DNA of 6,576 nt from Candidatus Omnitrophica bacterium 4484_49 (GCA_002085265.1 NATI01000081.1:1-6576), one strand, 5' to 3'; shown: positions 1 through 5,871, counted from the first letter of the stretch. Program-made: numbers and translations. Notes: a model not told the origin generated them from the letters alone.

Positions 1-1
1 T

Positions 2-40
2 ATTGAGGGAGGAGCAGGAAGAGTAACTGAAATTGATTAA
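2..40 (+). CDS. possible 3' end of an upstream gene
   Basis: From the window edge an open frame runs to a TAA at 38-40 and would end in the residues IEGGAGRVTEID. It would overlap the TTG start of the next gene by 8 bases, a geometry similar to the other gene joins here. A second frame is also open from the edge but stops earlier, at the TAA at 24-26. Only a dozen residues are visible, so no function can be given, and the region may simply be the leader of the next gene. Confidence 0.2.
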   Translation: MEGGAGRVTEID

Positions 41-824
41 TAGGAATTTTAAAAGTTTGATTTTAATTGCAATTTTAATTCTGACGACAGCAGTGATTTC
101 ATTTCCAGTTCAGGAGGAAAAGAACCTTCCAGGAGTAACTTTAATCTCTGTTTATGATAATTATCAAGTGGATACAAGACTAACAACTGCCTGGGGATTT
201 GCTACCATAATAAAAATGCCTCAGGAACTAATCCTATTTGATACTGGAGGAAACTCAGAAATTTTACTTTCCAATATGAAAAGATTAGGTATCAATCTTA
301 ATTCTATCAAGAAAGTGGTTATTTCTCATATTCATGGTGATCATGTAGGGGGATTAGAAGGTTTTTTAGAAAAAAACAGTGATGTTACGGTTTTCATTCC
401 ACATTCCTTCCCCCAGTCCATTAAAAATATGATAACTAAAAAAGGAGCCAGATTTGTAGAAGTTTTCACTCCAAGAAAAATTTCTGATTTTGTTTACACA
501 ACTGGCCAGATTCCTGGGCCTCCCGGAGAGCAATCCTTAATTATTGATTCCAAAAAGGGATTAATAGTTATCACAGGTTGCGCTCATCCTGGAATTGTAA
601 ATATCGTAAAGAGAGTAAAAGAATTGATGAAGAAAGGTGTTTATCTGGTTTTAGGAGGGTTCCACTATCCTCCTATATCTTGCATTAAAGAATTTAGAAA
701 ATTGCAAGTGGAGAAAGTTGCTCCCTCCCATTGTACAGGTGATTCAGTTGGAGAAGTCTTCAGAAAAGAATATAAGGAAAATTTTATTGAGTACGGTGTG
801 GGAAAAATAATTGAAATTAGATGA
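33..824 (+). CDS. exported metallo-beta-lactamase-fold hydrolase, COG1237-like
   Basis: This is a 263-residue metallo-beta-lactamase-fold protein. Residues 8-24 form one hydrophobic segment after a basic start (MINRNFK), so the enzyme is probably membrane-anchored or exported. The metal-site signatures are in order: LFDTGG at 68-73, the HxHxDH motif (H99, H101, D103, H104), H185 in GCAHPG, H211 in GGFHYP and H233 in PSHCTGD. The GCAHPG and GGFHYP blocks are typical of the COG1237 group, which includes the archaeal dihydropterin-like ribofuranosyl-aminobenzene-phosphate synthase family, but the actual substrate cannot be read from the sequence. The TTG at 33 is chosen because a TAA at 24-26 blocks the frame upstream, the next Met (residue 62) lies inside the fold, and a purine-rich AGGAAGAG (16-23) precedes it. 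Fold and metal site are clear. The reaction is unknown. Confidence 0.9.
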   Translation: MINRNFKSLILIAILILTTAVISFPVQEEKNLPGVTLISVYDNYQVDTRLTTAWGFATIIKMPQELILFDTGGNSEILLSNMKRLGINLNSIKKVVISHIHGDHVGGLEGFLEKNSDVTVFIPHSFPQSIKNMITKKGARFVEVFTPRKISDFVYTTGQIPGPPGEQSLIIDSKKGLIVITGCAHPGIVNIVKRVKELMKKGVYLVLGGFHYPPISCIKEFRKLQVEKVAPSHCTGDSVGEVFRKEYKENFIEYGVGKIIEIR

Positions 825-922
825 AATATATTTTTCAACTTGTATCTCGACTATTAAAAGAGTTGCCTAGAGAGTTGGAGAAAGAAAAAGTCAAGATTTT
901 GGCTTGTCTCTGGGAGAGATAA
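821..922 (+). CDS. candidate 33-residue ORF overlapping the hydrolase stop
   Basis: An ATG at 821 overlaps the TGA of the hydrolase in an ATGA arrangement and opens a 33-codon frame ending in TAA at 920-922. The peptide begins MKYIFQLVSRLLKELPREL and is rich in Leu, Lys and Glu, so it could form an amphipathic helix. I do not recognise it. There is no convincing ribosome-binding site, so translation would rely on coupling to the upstream gene. It could equally be chance, or the remnant of a longer gene. Confidence 0.2.
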   Translation: MKYIFQLVSRLLKELPRELEKEKVKILACLWER

Positions 923-943
923 TTTTAAAATAATATAGAGATT

Positions 944-984
944 AGGGCTATAGAAAGCCCTGAAGACAGATATAATTCATATCT
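944..984. repeat. two adjacent small inverted repeats
   Basis: AGGGCT (944-949) pairs with AGCCCT (956-961) across a 6-base loop, and AGATAT (968-973) pairs with ATATCT (979-984) across a 5-base loop. The first has no following T-run, so it is not a standard intrinsic terminator. The second overlaps the putative -35 element of the promoter before the acyltransferase gene and could be an operator. Both arms are short and the area is AT-rich. Confidence 0.4.
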
Positions 985-1004
985 AAGTATATTTTTGTTA
1001 TAAT
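976..1004 (+). promoter_or_regulatory. sigma70-like promoter, probably giving a leaderless transcript
   Basis: TTCATA at 976-981 matches four of six consensus -35 bases. A 17-base spacer follows, then a perfect TATAAT at 999-1004. Transcription would begin near 1011, within two bases of the ATG at 1013. No purine-rich ribosome-binding site lies between the promoter and the start, so the message is predicted to be leaderless. A second TATAAT at 971-976 lacks a -35 at suitable spacing. Confidence 0.5.
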
Positions 1005-1012
1005 TTTAATTG

Positions 1013-2023
1013 ATGGGGAAAGAACTAAGAAGAATTTTTAGAAGACGGGTTATATGGTTTTTTTCTGAATTTTTTATTTTTTTGTGTAAGAAATTATCTT
1101 TAAATTCAATATATAAAGTTGGAAGTATAATAGGGAAATTAAGTTATTATATGGCCTTTTCTCATAGAAAAATCGCTTTAAATTCTTTAAGTATAGCCTT
1201 TCCAGAAACTTCTTTAAAAAGAAGAAGAGAAATTGCTAAAGATTTTTCTGTGATTATGATGCAGAGTTTTTTAGAAGTTATCCATTTTGTAAATAATCCA
1301 TCTCTGTTCCATGATGTAAAGATCGAAGGGAAAGAATTCTTGAATAAAGCCTTAGAGAAAAAAAGGGGAGTAATTGCTCTTACTGCCCATTTTGGGAATT
1401 TTCCTTTGATAAGTTTAAAATTAGCCAGAGAGGGTTATAGAATAAATGCTGTTGTAAGGCCAATGCGAGATAGAAATGTTGAAAATTATGTCCAGAATTT
1501 AAGGACAAAAGCAGGAGTTAATACTATTTATTCTCACCCCAGAAGGCAATGTGTGGTTAAGATAATAAAGGCTTTAAGAAATAACGAAATAGTTATGATT
1601 CATATGGATCAGAATTTTAGTTCCACTGGGGTATGGGTGAAGTTCTTCGGTAAACTTGCTGCAACTCCTGTAGGTCCTGTTGTTCTGGCATTAAGAACCA
1701 AAGCGCCGATTCTTCCTATGTTTATAATTAGGGAAGGTATAGGGAAACATTGTTTAAAAATTTTACCCGAGTTAGAGTTAGATTATTTCCCTGAAAGAGA
1801 AAAGACAGTTCTTATTAATACTATAAAAATTACCAGGCTTACTGAAAGATGGATAAAAAAATATCCTGAATATTGGGGTTGGATTCATAAACGTTGGAAA
1901 TCACAACCATCAGAGGAAGTTAGGAAGATGAAATTTAAGATTCACACAGATGAAATTGATAGAGAACTTTACTGTAGTGAAGGGTATGTAGGGGATTCAA
2001 TTAGTTACCAAAAATGGAAATAA
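1013..2023 (+). CDS. LpxL/HtrB-family lysophospholipid acyltransferase
   Basis: This 336-residue protein belongs to the LpxL/HtrB (lipid A late acyltransferase) superfamily. Members are inner-membrane-associated enzymes that move an acyl chain onto a lipid A precursor or related lipid. The N-terminus is basic and hydrophobic (about residues 6-30). Family blocks follow in order: TAHFGNF around H126, MDQN at 198-201, FFGK at 211-214, ATPVGP at 217-222 and WIHKRWK at 290-296, with a tail of about 40 residues. The catalytic motif is normally HX4(D/E), but here the sixth position is Pro (P131), so the usual acid is missing. The ATG at 1013 is taken as the start; a TTG at 1010 in the same frame adds one residue. 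The last 10 bases overlap the acyl ligase gene, implying an operon and coupled translation. The family is certain. Acceptor lipid and activity are not. Confidence 0.88.
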   Translation: MGKELRRIFRRRVIWFFSEFFIFLCKKLSLNSIYKVGSIIGKLSYYMAFSHRKIALNSLSIAFPETSLKRRREIAKDFSVIMMQSFLEVIHFVNNPSLFHDVKIEGKEFLNKALEKKRGVIALTAHFGNFPLISLKLAREGYRINAVVRPMRDRNVENYVQNLRTKAGVNTIYSHPRRQCVVKIIKALRNNEIVMIHMDQNFSSTGVWVKFFGKLAATPVGPVVLALRTKAPILPMFIIREGIGKHCLKILPELELDYFPEREKTVLINTIKITRLTERWIKKYPEYWGWIHKRWKSQPSEEVRKMKFKIHTDEIDRELYCSEGYVGDSISYQKWK

Positions 2024-3558
2024 AGGAACTCCTTAAAAAACAAAGTTTGATAGTCCCTGGTAAATCTGCTGTTATTTATGAAGGCAAACATATAAGTTTT
2101 TTTCAATTAAAGGAAGATTCTTTCAGATTAGCAAATTATTTCTTAAATTTAGGTATAAACAATCTGGATAAAATTGCCGTATATTTGCCCAATAGTTATG
2201 AAGCAGTAATAAGTTTTCTGGCTACTTTTAGTATAGGTGCAGTTTTAGTCCCTTTAGATTTTGTGTTCACCCAAGAAGAAGTAATTAATCTTATAAATCA
2301 TAGTGAGGCAAAACTATTGATAACCCAGGCCAAAAAAAGAATTGATTTAGAGAAAATTAGAAAACAATGCAAAGGATTAAAAGAAATTATTGTGGTAGGA
2401 ATAAAGGATGAAGAATTTATCTATTGGGATGAAATTTTTGAAAAAAGTTCTTCTCGGGAGCCGTCTGTTAATTTTAATGATGATAAATTAGCAACTATTT
2501 TATATACTTCAGGTTCCTGGGGAGATCCTAAGGGAGTAATGCTTACGTATAAACATCTTGATTGTCCTGTAAAGGTTATAGAGTATTTTTTGAAAACATC
2601 AACTAAAGATATTTTTATATGTCCAGGAATTCCACTTTCTCATTTGGGAGGTTTAGATTATATATTTTTAACAATCTGGCATGGAGCCACTATGGTATTA
2701 ATGCAGAGATTTTCTCCTTTAGAATTTTTAAAAAATATAGAGAAATACAAGGTGACTATATTCTGGATTGTTCCCTCGATGTATACAGCAATTTTGTCTT
2801 TAAAAGAGTATGAGAAATTTGATTTATCTTCTTTAAAATATGCAGTTGTTTTTGGTGCTCCTTCTTCTCCCTATCTTTTGAAAAAATTTCACAGGCTTTG
2901 TCCTAACGCTTATTTATTAAATGGATGGGGTATGACAGAGACTTCTGCTCCCAATTGTGTATTACCTTCGGGTAGTGGAAAAATAGAAAGTATAGGAAAA
3001 TTCGTCCCTTGGATGGAGGCAAGAATTGTCGATGAAAATGGAAACACACTGAGAGAAAATGAGGTAGGAGAACTATGGGTCCGTGGAGAAGGAGTGATGT
3101 CTGGTTATTATAAACAACCTGAGTTAACCAAAGAAATTTTAACTGAAGATGGCTGGTTAAAAACAGGAGATATTGCTAAATTTGATGAAAAGGGGTTCTT
3201 TTACATTGTGGGAAGAAAGAAAGATATGATAAAAGTTGGAGGAGAAGCCGTTTTTTCTACAGAAATTGAAGAAAAAATCTATACCCATCCTAAAGTGAAA
3301 GAAGTGGCTGTAATAGGCGTTTTTGATAAATTGAGAGGAGAGGTTCCTAAGGCATTTGTTGTAGTGAAAGAAGGAAAAAAATTATCTGAGAAAGAATTGA
3401 GGACTTTTCTAAAAGAAAAGTTAGCCCCTTTTAAAATCCCTCATTATTTTGAGTTTGTAGATGAGTTACCTAAGACGCGGACCGGAAAAGTTAATAAAAA
3501 AATATTGAAAGAAAAAGGTCGTTTCCAATATCAAAAGAGGGAGACACAACAAGTATAA
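2014..3558 (+). CDS. AMP-forming acyl-CoA/acyl-acid ligase (ANL superfamily)
   Basis: This 514-residue enzyme of the adenylate-forming family would activate a carboxylic acid, probably a fatty acid, with ATP and then transfer it to CoA or a carrier protein. Visible core motifs are the phosphate loop TSGSWGDPKG (165-174), PLSHLGG, GWGMTE (304-309), the GWLKTGD hinge region (380-386), GRKKDMIKVGGE (400-411), and PKTRTGK, whose K492 is the catalytic lysine of the C-terminal domain. The phosphate loop has Trp169 where the family nearly always has Thr, which is odd for an otherwise well-kept enzyme. Length is normal for a single-module ligase, with no attached carrier domain. The ATG at 2014 lies inside the acyltransferase gene, and no strong ribosome-binding site is seen, so translation is likely coupled. 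Context suggests it supplies the acyl donor for the upstream acyltransferase. That is inference. The chain length specificity is unknown. Confidence 0.92.
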   Translation: MEIKELLKKQSLIVPGKSAVIYEGKHISFFQLKEDSFRLANYFLNLGINNLDKIAVYLPNSYEAVISFLATFSIGAVLVPLDFVFTQEEVINLINHSEAKLLITQAKKRIDLEKIRKQCKGLKEIIVVGIKDEEFIYWDEIFEKSSSREPSVNFNDDKLATILYTSGSWGDPKGVMLTYKHLDCPVKVIEYFLKTSTKDIFICPGIPLSHLGGLDYIFLTIWHGATMVLMQRFSPLEFLKNIEKYKVTIFWIVPSMYTAILSLKEYEKFDLSSLKYAVVFGAPSSPYLLKKFHRLCPNAYLLNGWGMTETSAPNCVLPSGSGKIESIGKFVPWMEARIVDENGNTLRENEVGELWVRGEGVMSGYYKQPELTKEILTEDGWLKTGDIAKFDEKGFFYIVGRKKDMIKVGGEAVFSTEIEEKIYTHPKVKEVAVIGVFDKLRGEVPKAFVVVKEGKKLSEKELRTFLKEKLAPFKIPHYFEFVDELPKTRTGKVNKKILKEKGRFQYQKRETQQV

Positions 3559-4053
3559 GAAAAAAATCATTTTTAGGTTTATAAATTAAAAAATAAGAAA
3601 CGGTTGTATGCCAGCTTCTAATGTAAAATACATAGAAGAAATTTAAGTTGACACTTAGGAAAGAAGTTTCCTGGATTTCTTTAAGTATGAATATGAGTTT
3701 AAGTATTAAAGCAGGATTGATATTTGTTCGGGGATTTCTTGTAGGGATGACAGGGTCTTCATTTATTTTCACTTCCAGAATGATTTTGTGAGCAGTGCGG
3801 AGATTTTTTGTTTGTTGGATAAATTGGTCTGCTTCTTTAGCCGTAAGAAAGAAAAAATTTGCTTTTTGTCTGGAAGGAAGATGCTCTGGCTTAGGAAATT
3901 GACTTTAGGTTGGTAGAACTGGTTACAGGGAATACTAAAATATGGGGTTATTTTATTCTTCTGATTGTAACTTCTGGAGAGAGCTACCGGGATTAAAAAT
4001 ATTTGATACCAGAATACCAACATAAAGCTAAGAATTATCCCTCTCTTCTTCAT
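3559..4053 (-). pseudogene. probable frameshifted remnant of a secreted-protein gene
   Basis: No intact + strand gene lies between 3559 and 4071. The minus strand has an ATG at 4053 opening a 94-codon frame. Its first residues are MKKRGIILSFMLVF, followed by more hydrophobic sequence and an A-L-S site, a good signal peptide or pilin-like N-terminus. A second minus frame, two bases offset, is open from 3904 down to 3491, about 137 codons, and reads like ordinary protein (for example FPKPEHLPSRQK, then LTAKEADQFIQQTKN). Joining them near 3904 would give one secreted protein with a single frameshift. The second frame runs on into the antisense of the ligase gene, so its own end is also lost. No ribosome-binding site precedes 4053. 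The N-terminus resembles PilX-type prepilins in spacing (SRS, then an aromatic and N/Q-rich stretch), but this is weak. A sequencing error or chance open frames remain possible. Confidence 0.3.
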
Positions 4054-4071
4054 CTCGAGGGGGAAGGAATT

Positions 4072-4728
4072 GTGAGAAGAGTATATATTTTTATGCTACT
4101 GACAGTGATTTCAATAATCCCTTTTGCTGATGTCTCTTACATTTACAGAAGATGTAAGATAATAGAAAGCTATGAGGTGGTCAGAAAAAAGAATGGTTGG
4201 GAGTTAAAGTTTTATCAAAATCCAGGTGAGGAAGTCATAGAGTGTTATGGGCTTCAGAAGATTGTAAGTGGTTTAAAATCAATTAATCTTTCAGTTAATG
4301 CCCAAGGAATTGAAGTTTATTTTAGAGGAGAGGGAAATTTTTGTTCTCCTTATGATGTTTCAGGCTACCATGCCCTCATTGGAATAAAAATAACTTCGGT
4401 TGATTCTGAATTTTATCTAAATAATTACAGTGAATTAGTGCTTAAAATCAGGGAAGGCAGTGTTAAATCATTTCCTCAGGAGTGCCATTATTTTGTATGT
4501 TTATTTTCACCCCCAAAAGGTGGATATTATTTCATCTCTCCTGAAAAAGGAGGCATAGTTCCTATAGAAGTAAAAGCTGAAGATGAAGATATAGTTATAC
4601 CTATAAGTCAGTTGTTTCCAGATGGAAAAGTTCCTCACTCAGTTATATTGATTATTGGAGTAAAGCAGGAAAGTGGTATTTATAGTGGAAGTTTTATCTT
4701 ACACTATCCAATTCGGTTTTCAAAGTAA
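4072..4728 (+). CDS. secreted beta-rich protein of unknown function
   Basis: I do not recognise this 218-residue protein. Residues 1-19 form a signal peptide (basic MRR start, hydrophobic core, PFA before D20). The mature part alternates short hydrophobic strands and turns, with five cysteines (28, 58, 91, 138, 143) that may form disulfides outside the cytoplasm. The second half (SELVLKIRE at 120-128, then DIVIPISQLF at 173-182, then a long hydrophobic strand and SGSFILH near the end) has the cadence of a jelly-roll carbohydrate-binding domain, in which an I-P-x-x-x-F turn precedes a final strand. This is a fold guess only. The GTG at 4072 is chosen because GAGGGGGAAGG (4057-4067) lies at the right distance and the signal peptide then begins at residue 1. 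The in-frame TTG at 4003 would add 23 hydrophilic residues in front of it. A tRNA gene follows 62 bases after the stop. Confidence 0.75.
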   Translation: MRRVYIFMLLTVISIIPFADVSYIYRRCKIIESYEVVRKKNGWELKFYQNPGEEVIECYGLQKIVSGLKSINLSVNAQGIEVYFRGEGNFCSPYDVSGYHALIGIKITSVDSEFYLNNYSELVLKIREGSVKSFPQECHYFVCLFSPPKGGYYFISPEKGGIVPIEVKAEDEDIVIPISQLFPDGKVPHSVILIIGVKQESGIYSGSFILHYPIRFSK

Positions 4729-4754
4729 GGAAAAATTATAGTATACTTTATTAC

Positions 4755-4783
4755 TGAGCAAATTTTATTGTGGAGAATATATT
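4755..4783 (+). promoter_or_regulatory. possible promoter for the tRNA-Arg gene and following operon
   Basis: TATATT at 4778-4783 is a fair -10 element, placed so that transcription would begin about at the tRNA 5' end (4791). At 17 bases upstream is TGAGCA (4755-4760), only a weak -35 match. The evidence is mainly the -10 and its position. Confidence 0.35.
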
Positions 4784-4790
4784 GATTAAG

Positions 4791-4864
4791 GCGCCTGTAG
4801 CTCAATTGGATAGAGCATCTGACTTCGGATCAGAGGGTTGGGGGTTCGAGTCCCTCCAGGCGCG
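4791..4864 (+). tRNA. tRNA-Arg, anticodon UCG
   Basis: The full cloverleaf folds by hand. The acceptor stem is GCGCCTG (4791-4797) with CAGGCGC (4857-4863), a perfect 7 pairs. The D stem is GCTC with GAGC, with a GG in the loop. The anticodon stem is TCTGA (4818-4822) with TCAGA (4830-4834), and the loop CTTCGGA puts TCG at 34-36. The variable loop is GGGTT. The T stem is GGGGG with CCCTC around TTCGAGT. The discriminator is G4864 and no CCA is encoded. Anticodon UCG reads CGA/CGG and possibly the whole CGN arginine box. A20 in the D loop and C35 match known arginine identity elements. The gene ends 20 bases before the next coding start, so it is probably cotranscribed with it. Confidence 0.97.
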
Positions 4865-4884
4865 GGAAAAAGAGGAGGAAAGAG

Positions 4885-5157
4885 ATGAACTGGAAAGTTT
4901 TTCTTGCCACATTTATAACCATATTTCTCGCTGAATTAGGAGATAAAACTCAAATTGCTAATCTCTGTATGTCTGCAAAATCCAGGTCATATCTTTCAGT
5001 TATCGCCGGTTCTATTATTGCATTCTCAGCAGTTACAGTTGTAACTGTAATTCTGGGAAACATTCTGGCTAAATATATTAATCCTGATTATGTAAAAGTG
5101 GGTAGTGCAGTGACATTTATAGTGATAGGTGGTTTAATGCTGGTGGGGAGGATATAA
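4885..5157 (+). CDS. UPF0016/GDT1-family membrane protein, single domain
   Basis: This 90-residue protein is almost entirely membrane-embedded, with about three hydrophobic segments (residues 4-16, 37-62 and 70-88). It carries the signature AELGDKTQ (16-23), the ExGD(K/R)(T/S) motif of the UPF0016/GDT1/TMEM165 family. Characterised family members are cation transporters for Mn2+ or Ca2+, often Mn2+ exporters in bacteria. Family proteins usually have two such motifs in about 200 residues. This one has a single motif, so it would need to pair with itself or with a second half-size protein, and no second half is in the window. GAGGAGG at 4872-4878 is an excellent ribosome-binding site for the ATG at 4885. 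The stop abuts the next start (TAAATG). The metal specificity is not readable from the sequence. Confidence 0.88.
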   Translation: MNWKVFLATFITIFLAELGDKTQIANLCMSAKSRSYLSVIAGSIIAFSAVTVVTVILGNILAKYINPDYVKVGSAVTFIVIGGLMLVGRI

Positions 5158-5688
5158 ATGGGGATTCTAAATATTTTCAAATCTTTGTTGGGACATACGG
5201 GAGGTAAAAAGAAGCGCCGAGGGGGTAAGAAGAATACTAAAAAAAGGACTTCTCGTTCTAAGAGTAAGCGGTCGCCTCGAACTTCTAAATCCAGGAAAAA
5301 AGTTGCCCCAAAAACTTATACGAATAAAAAATCCCGGATGAAGAAGCCGAAGCCTTTAAAAAAGAAGAAGGTTCAAACTCAGAAGAAGAAAATATCTATT
5401 TCGGCTACCAAATCATATAAAAAACCGGCGAAAAAGGCACGAGAAACAGAAGTGGGAATAGTTACCCATTATTTCAATAAGATATCAGTGGCGGTTGTAA
5501 AACTGAAGGCACCGTTGAAGATAGGTGATAAGGTGAGAATAAAAGGCAAGCATGACGAGTTCACTCAGATTGTGAGTTCTATGCAGATAAATCATCAACC
5601 GGTAAGTTATGCTTCCAGGGGCGCTGAGATAGGTCTTAAAGTAAAGCAGAAGGTTCACGAGAATGATAAAGTGTATAAGATTTCTTGA
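5158..5688 (+). CDS. Lys/Arg-rich tail fused to an EF-Tu domain-2-like barrel
   Basis: The protein has 176 residues in three parts. Residues 1-12 could be a short amphipathic helix. Residues 17-95 are a histone-H1-like tail: by hand count 39 of 79 are Lys or Arg, none is Asp or Glu, and Ser, Thr, Pro and Ala fill most of the rest. Residues 96-176 resemble the beta-barrel domain 2 of translational GTPases such as EF-Tu (EVGIVTHYF at 98-106, LKIGDKVRIKG at 120-130, RGAEIGLKVK at 154-163, then KVYKI). Stand-alone versions of this barrel occur as 'elongation factor-like' proteins. The GTPase domain is absent, so it is not a factor itself. A role in binding RNA, ribosomes or DNA is inferred from the charge. 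The ATG directly follows the stop of the transporter gene, with GGGGAGG at 5145-5151 as ribosome-binding site. Arginine codons are mostly CGN (7 of 11), unlike the rest of the window, which could reflect strong expression or transfer. Confidence 0.85.
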   Translation: MGILNIFKSLLGHTGGKKKRRGGKKNTKKRTSRSKSKRSPRTSKSRKKVAPKTYTNKKSRMKKPKPLKKKKVQTQKKKISISATKSYKKPAKKARETEVGIVTHYFNKISVAVVKLKAPLKIGDKVRIKGKHDEFTQIVSSMQINHQPVSYASRGAEIGLKVKQKVHENDKVYKIS

Positions 5689-5763
5689 GGTTCTCTTTGT
5701 TTCTTTCAGATTGAATACGGGAATTAGTTGATTACCGCACTTATTTTCTAAAGTAGATAACAG

Positions 5764-5859
5764 ATGGAGAAGGTGAGATATGGATTTAAAACCGAGAAAG
5801 GCAGATTAGATCATTTAAAACTTTATCAGGTCCAAAAGTATTTAAAAAATGAAATTTAA
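5764..5859 (+). CDS. very small ORF of 31 codons, doubtful
   Basis: An ATG at 5764 opens a 31-codon frame to a TAA at 5857-5859, encoding a Lys-rich, Tyr-containing peptide that starts MEKVRYGFKTEKGR. No ribosome-binding site precedes it. The purine-rich GGAGAAGGTGAG just inside it would instead serve an ATG at 5780 that gives only nine codons. It is included because the spacing is otherwise empty and the composition is plausible, but it may be noise. Confidence 0.15.
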   Translation: MEKVRYGFKTEKGRLDHLKLYQVQKYLKNEI

Positions 5860-5871
5860 TTCAGGGAACAG

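Noticed and set aside
2619..2813. 64-codon + strand ORF inside the ligase gene
   Set aside because: It lies wholly within the well-supported ligase in another frame and has no ribosome-binding site or family resemblance.
3600..3635. Minus-strand string LEAGIQ, resembling a second prepilin N-terminus (the AEAGI motif of PilX-like proteins)
   Set aside because: The match is six residues long, out of frame with the surrounding remnant and interrupted by stops, so chance is likely.
3648..3653. TTGACA as a promoter -35 box
   Set aside because: No acceptable -10 lies 16-18 bases downstream, and no + strand gene follows nearby.
3657..3672. AGGAAA/TTTCCT hairpin as terminator of the ligase operon
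   Set aside because: The stem is only 6 bp, it is about 100 bases past the stop and has no T-run after it.
4003..4071. Earlier TTG start for the secreted protein gene
   Set aside because: It would put 23 mostly hydrophilic residues before the signal peptide, whereas the GTG at 4072 has a strong ribosome-binding site.
4791..4864. tRNA-Arg as an integration attachment site
   Set aside because: No integrase gene and no repeat of the tRNA 3' end was seen in the window.
5780..5809. Nine-codon ORF with a good ribosome-binding site (ATG at 5780)
   Set aside because: It is too short to support as a gene and has no attenuator-like structure after it.
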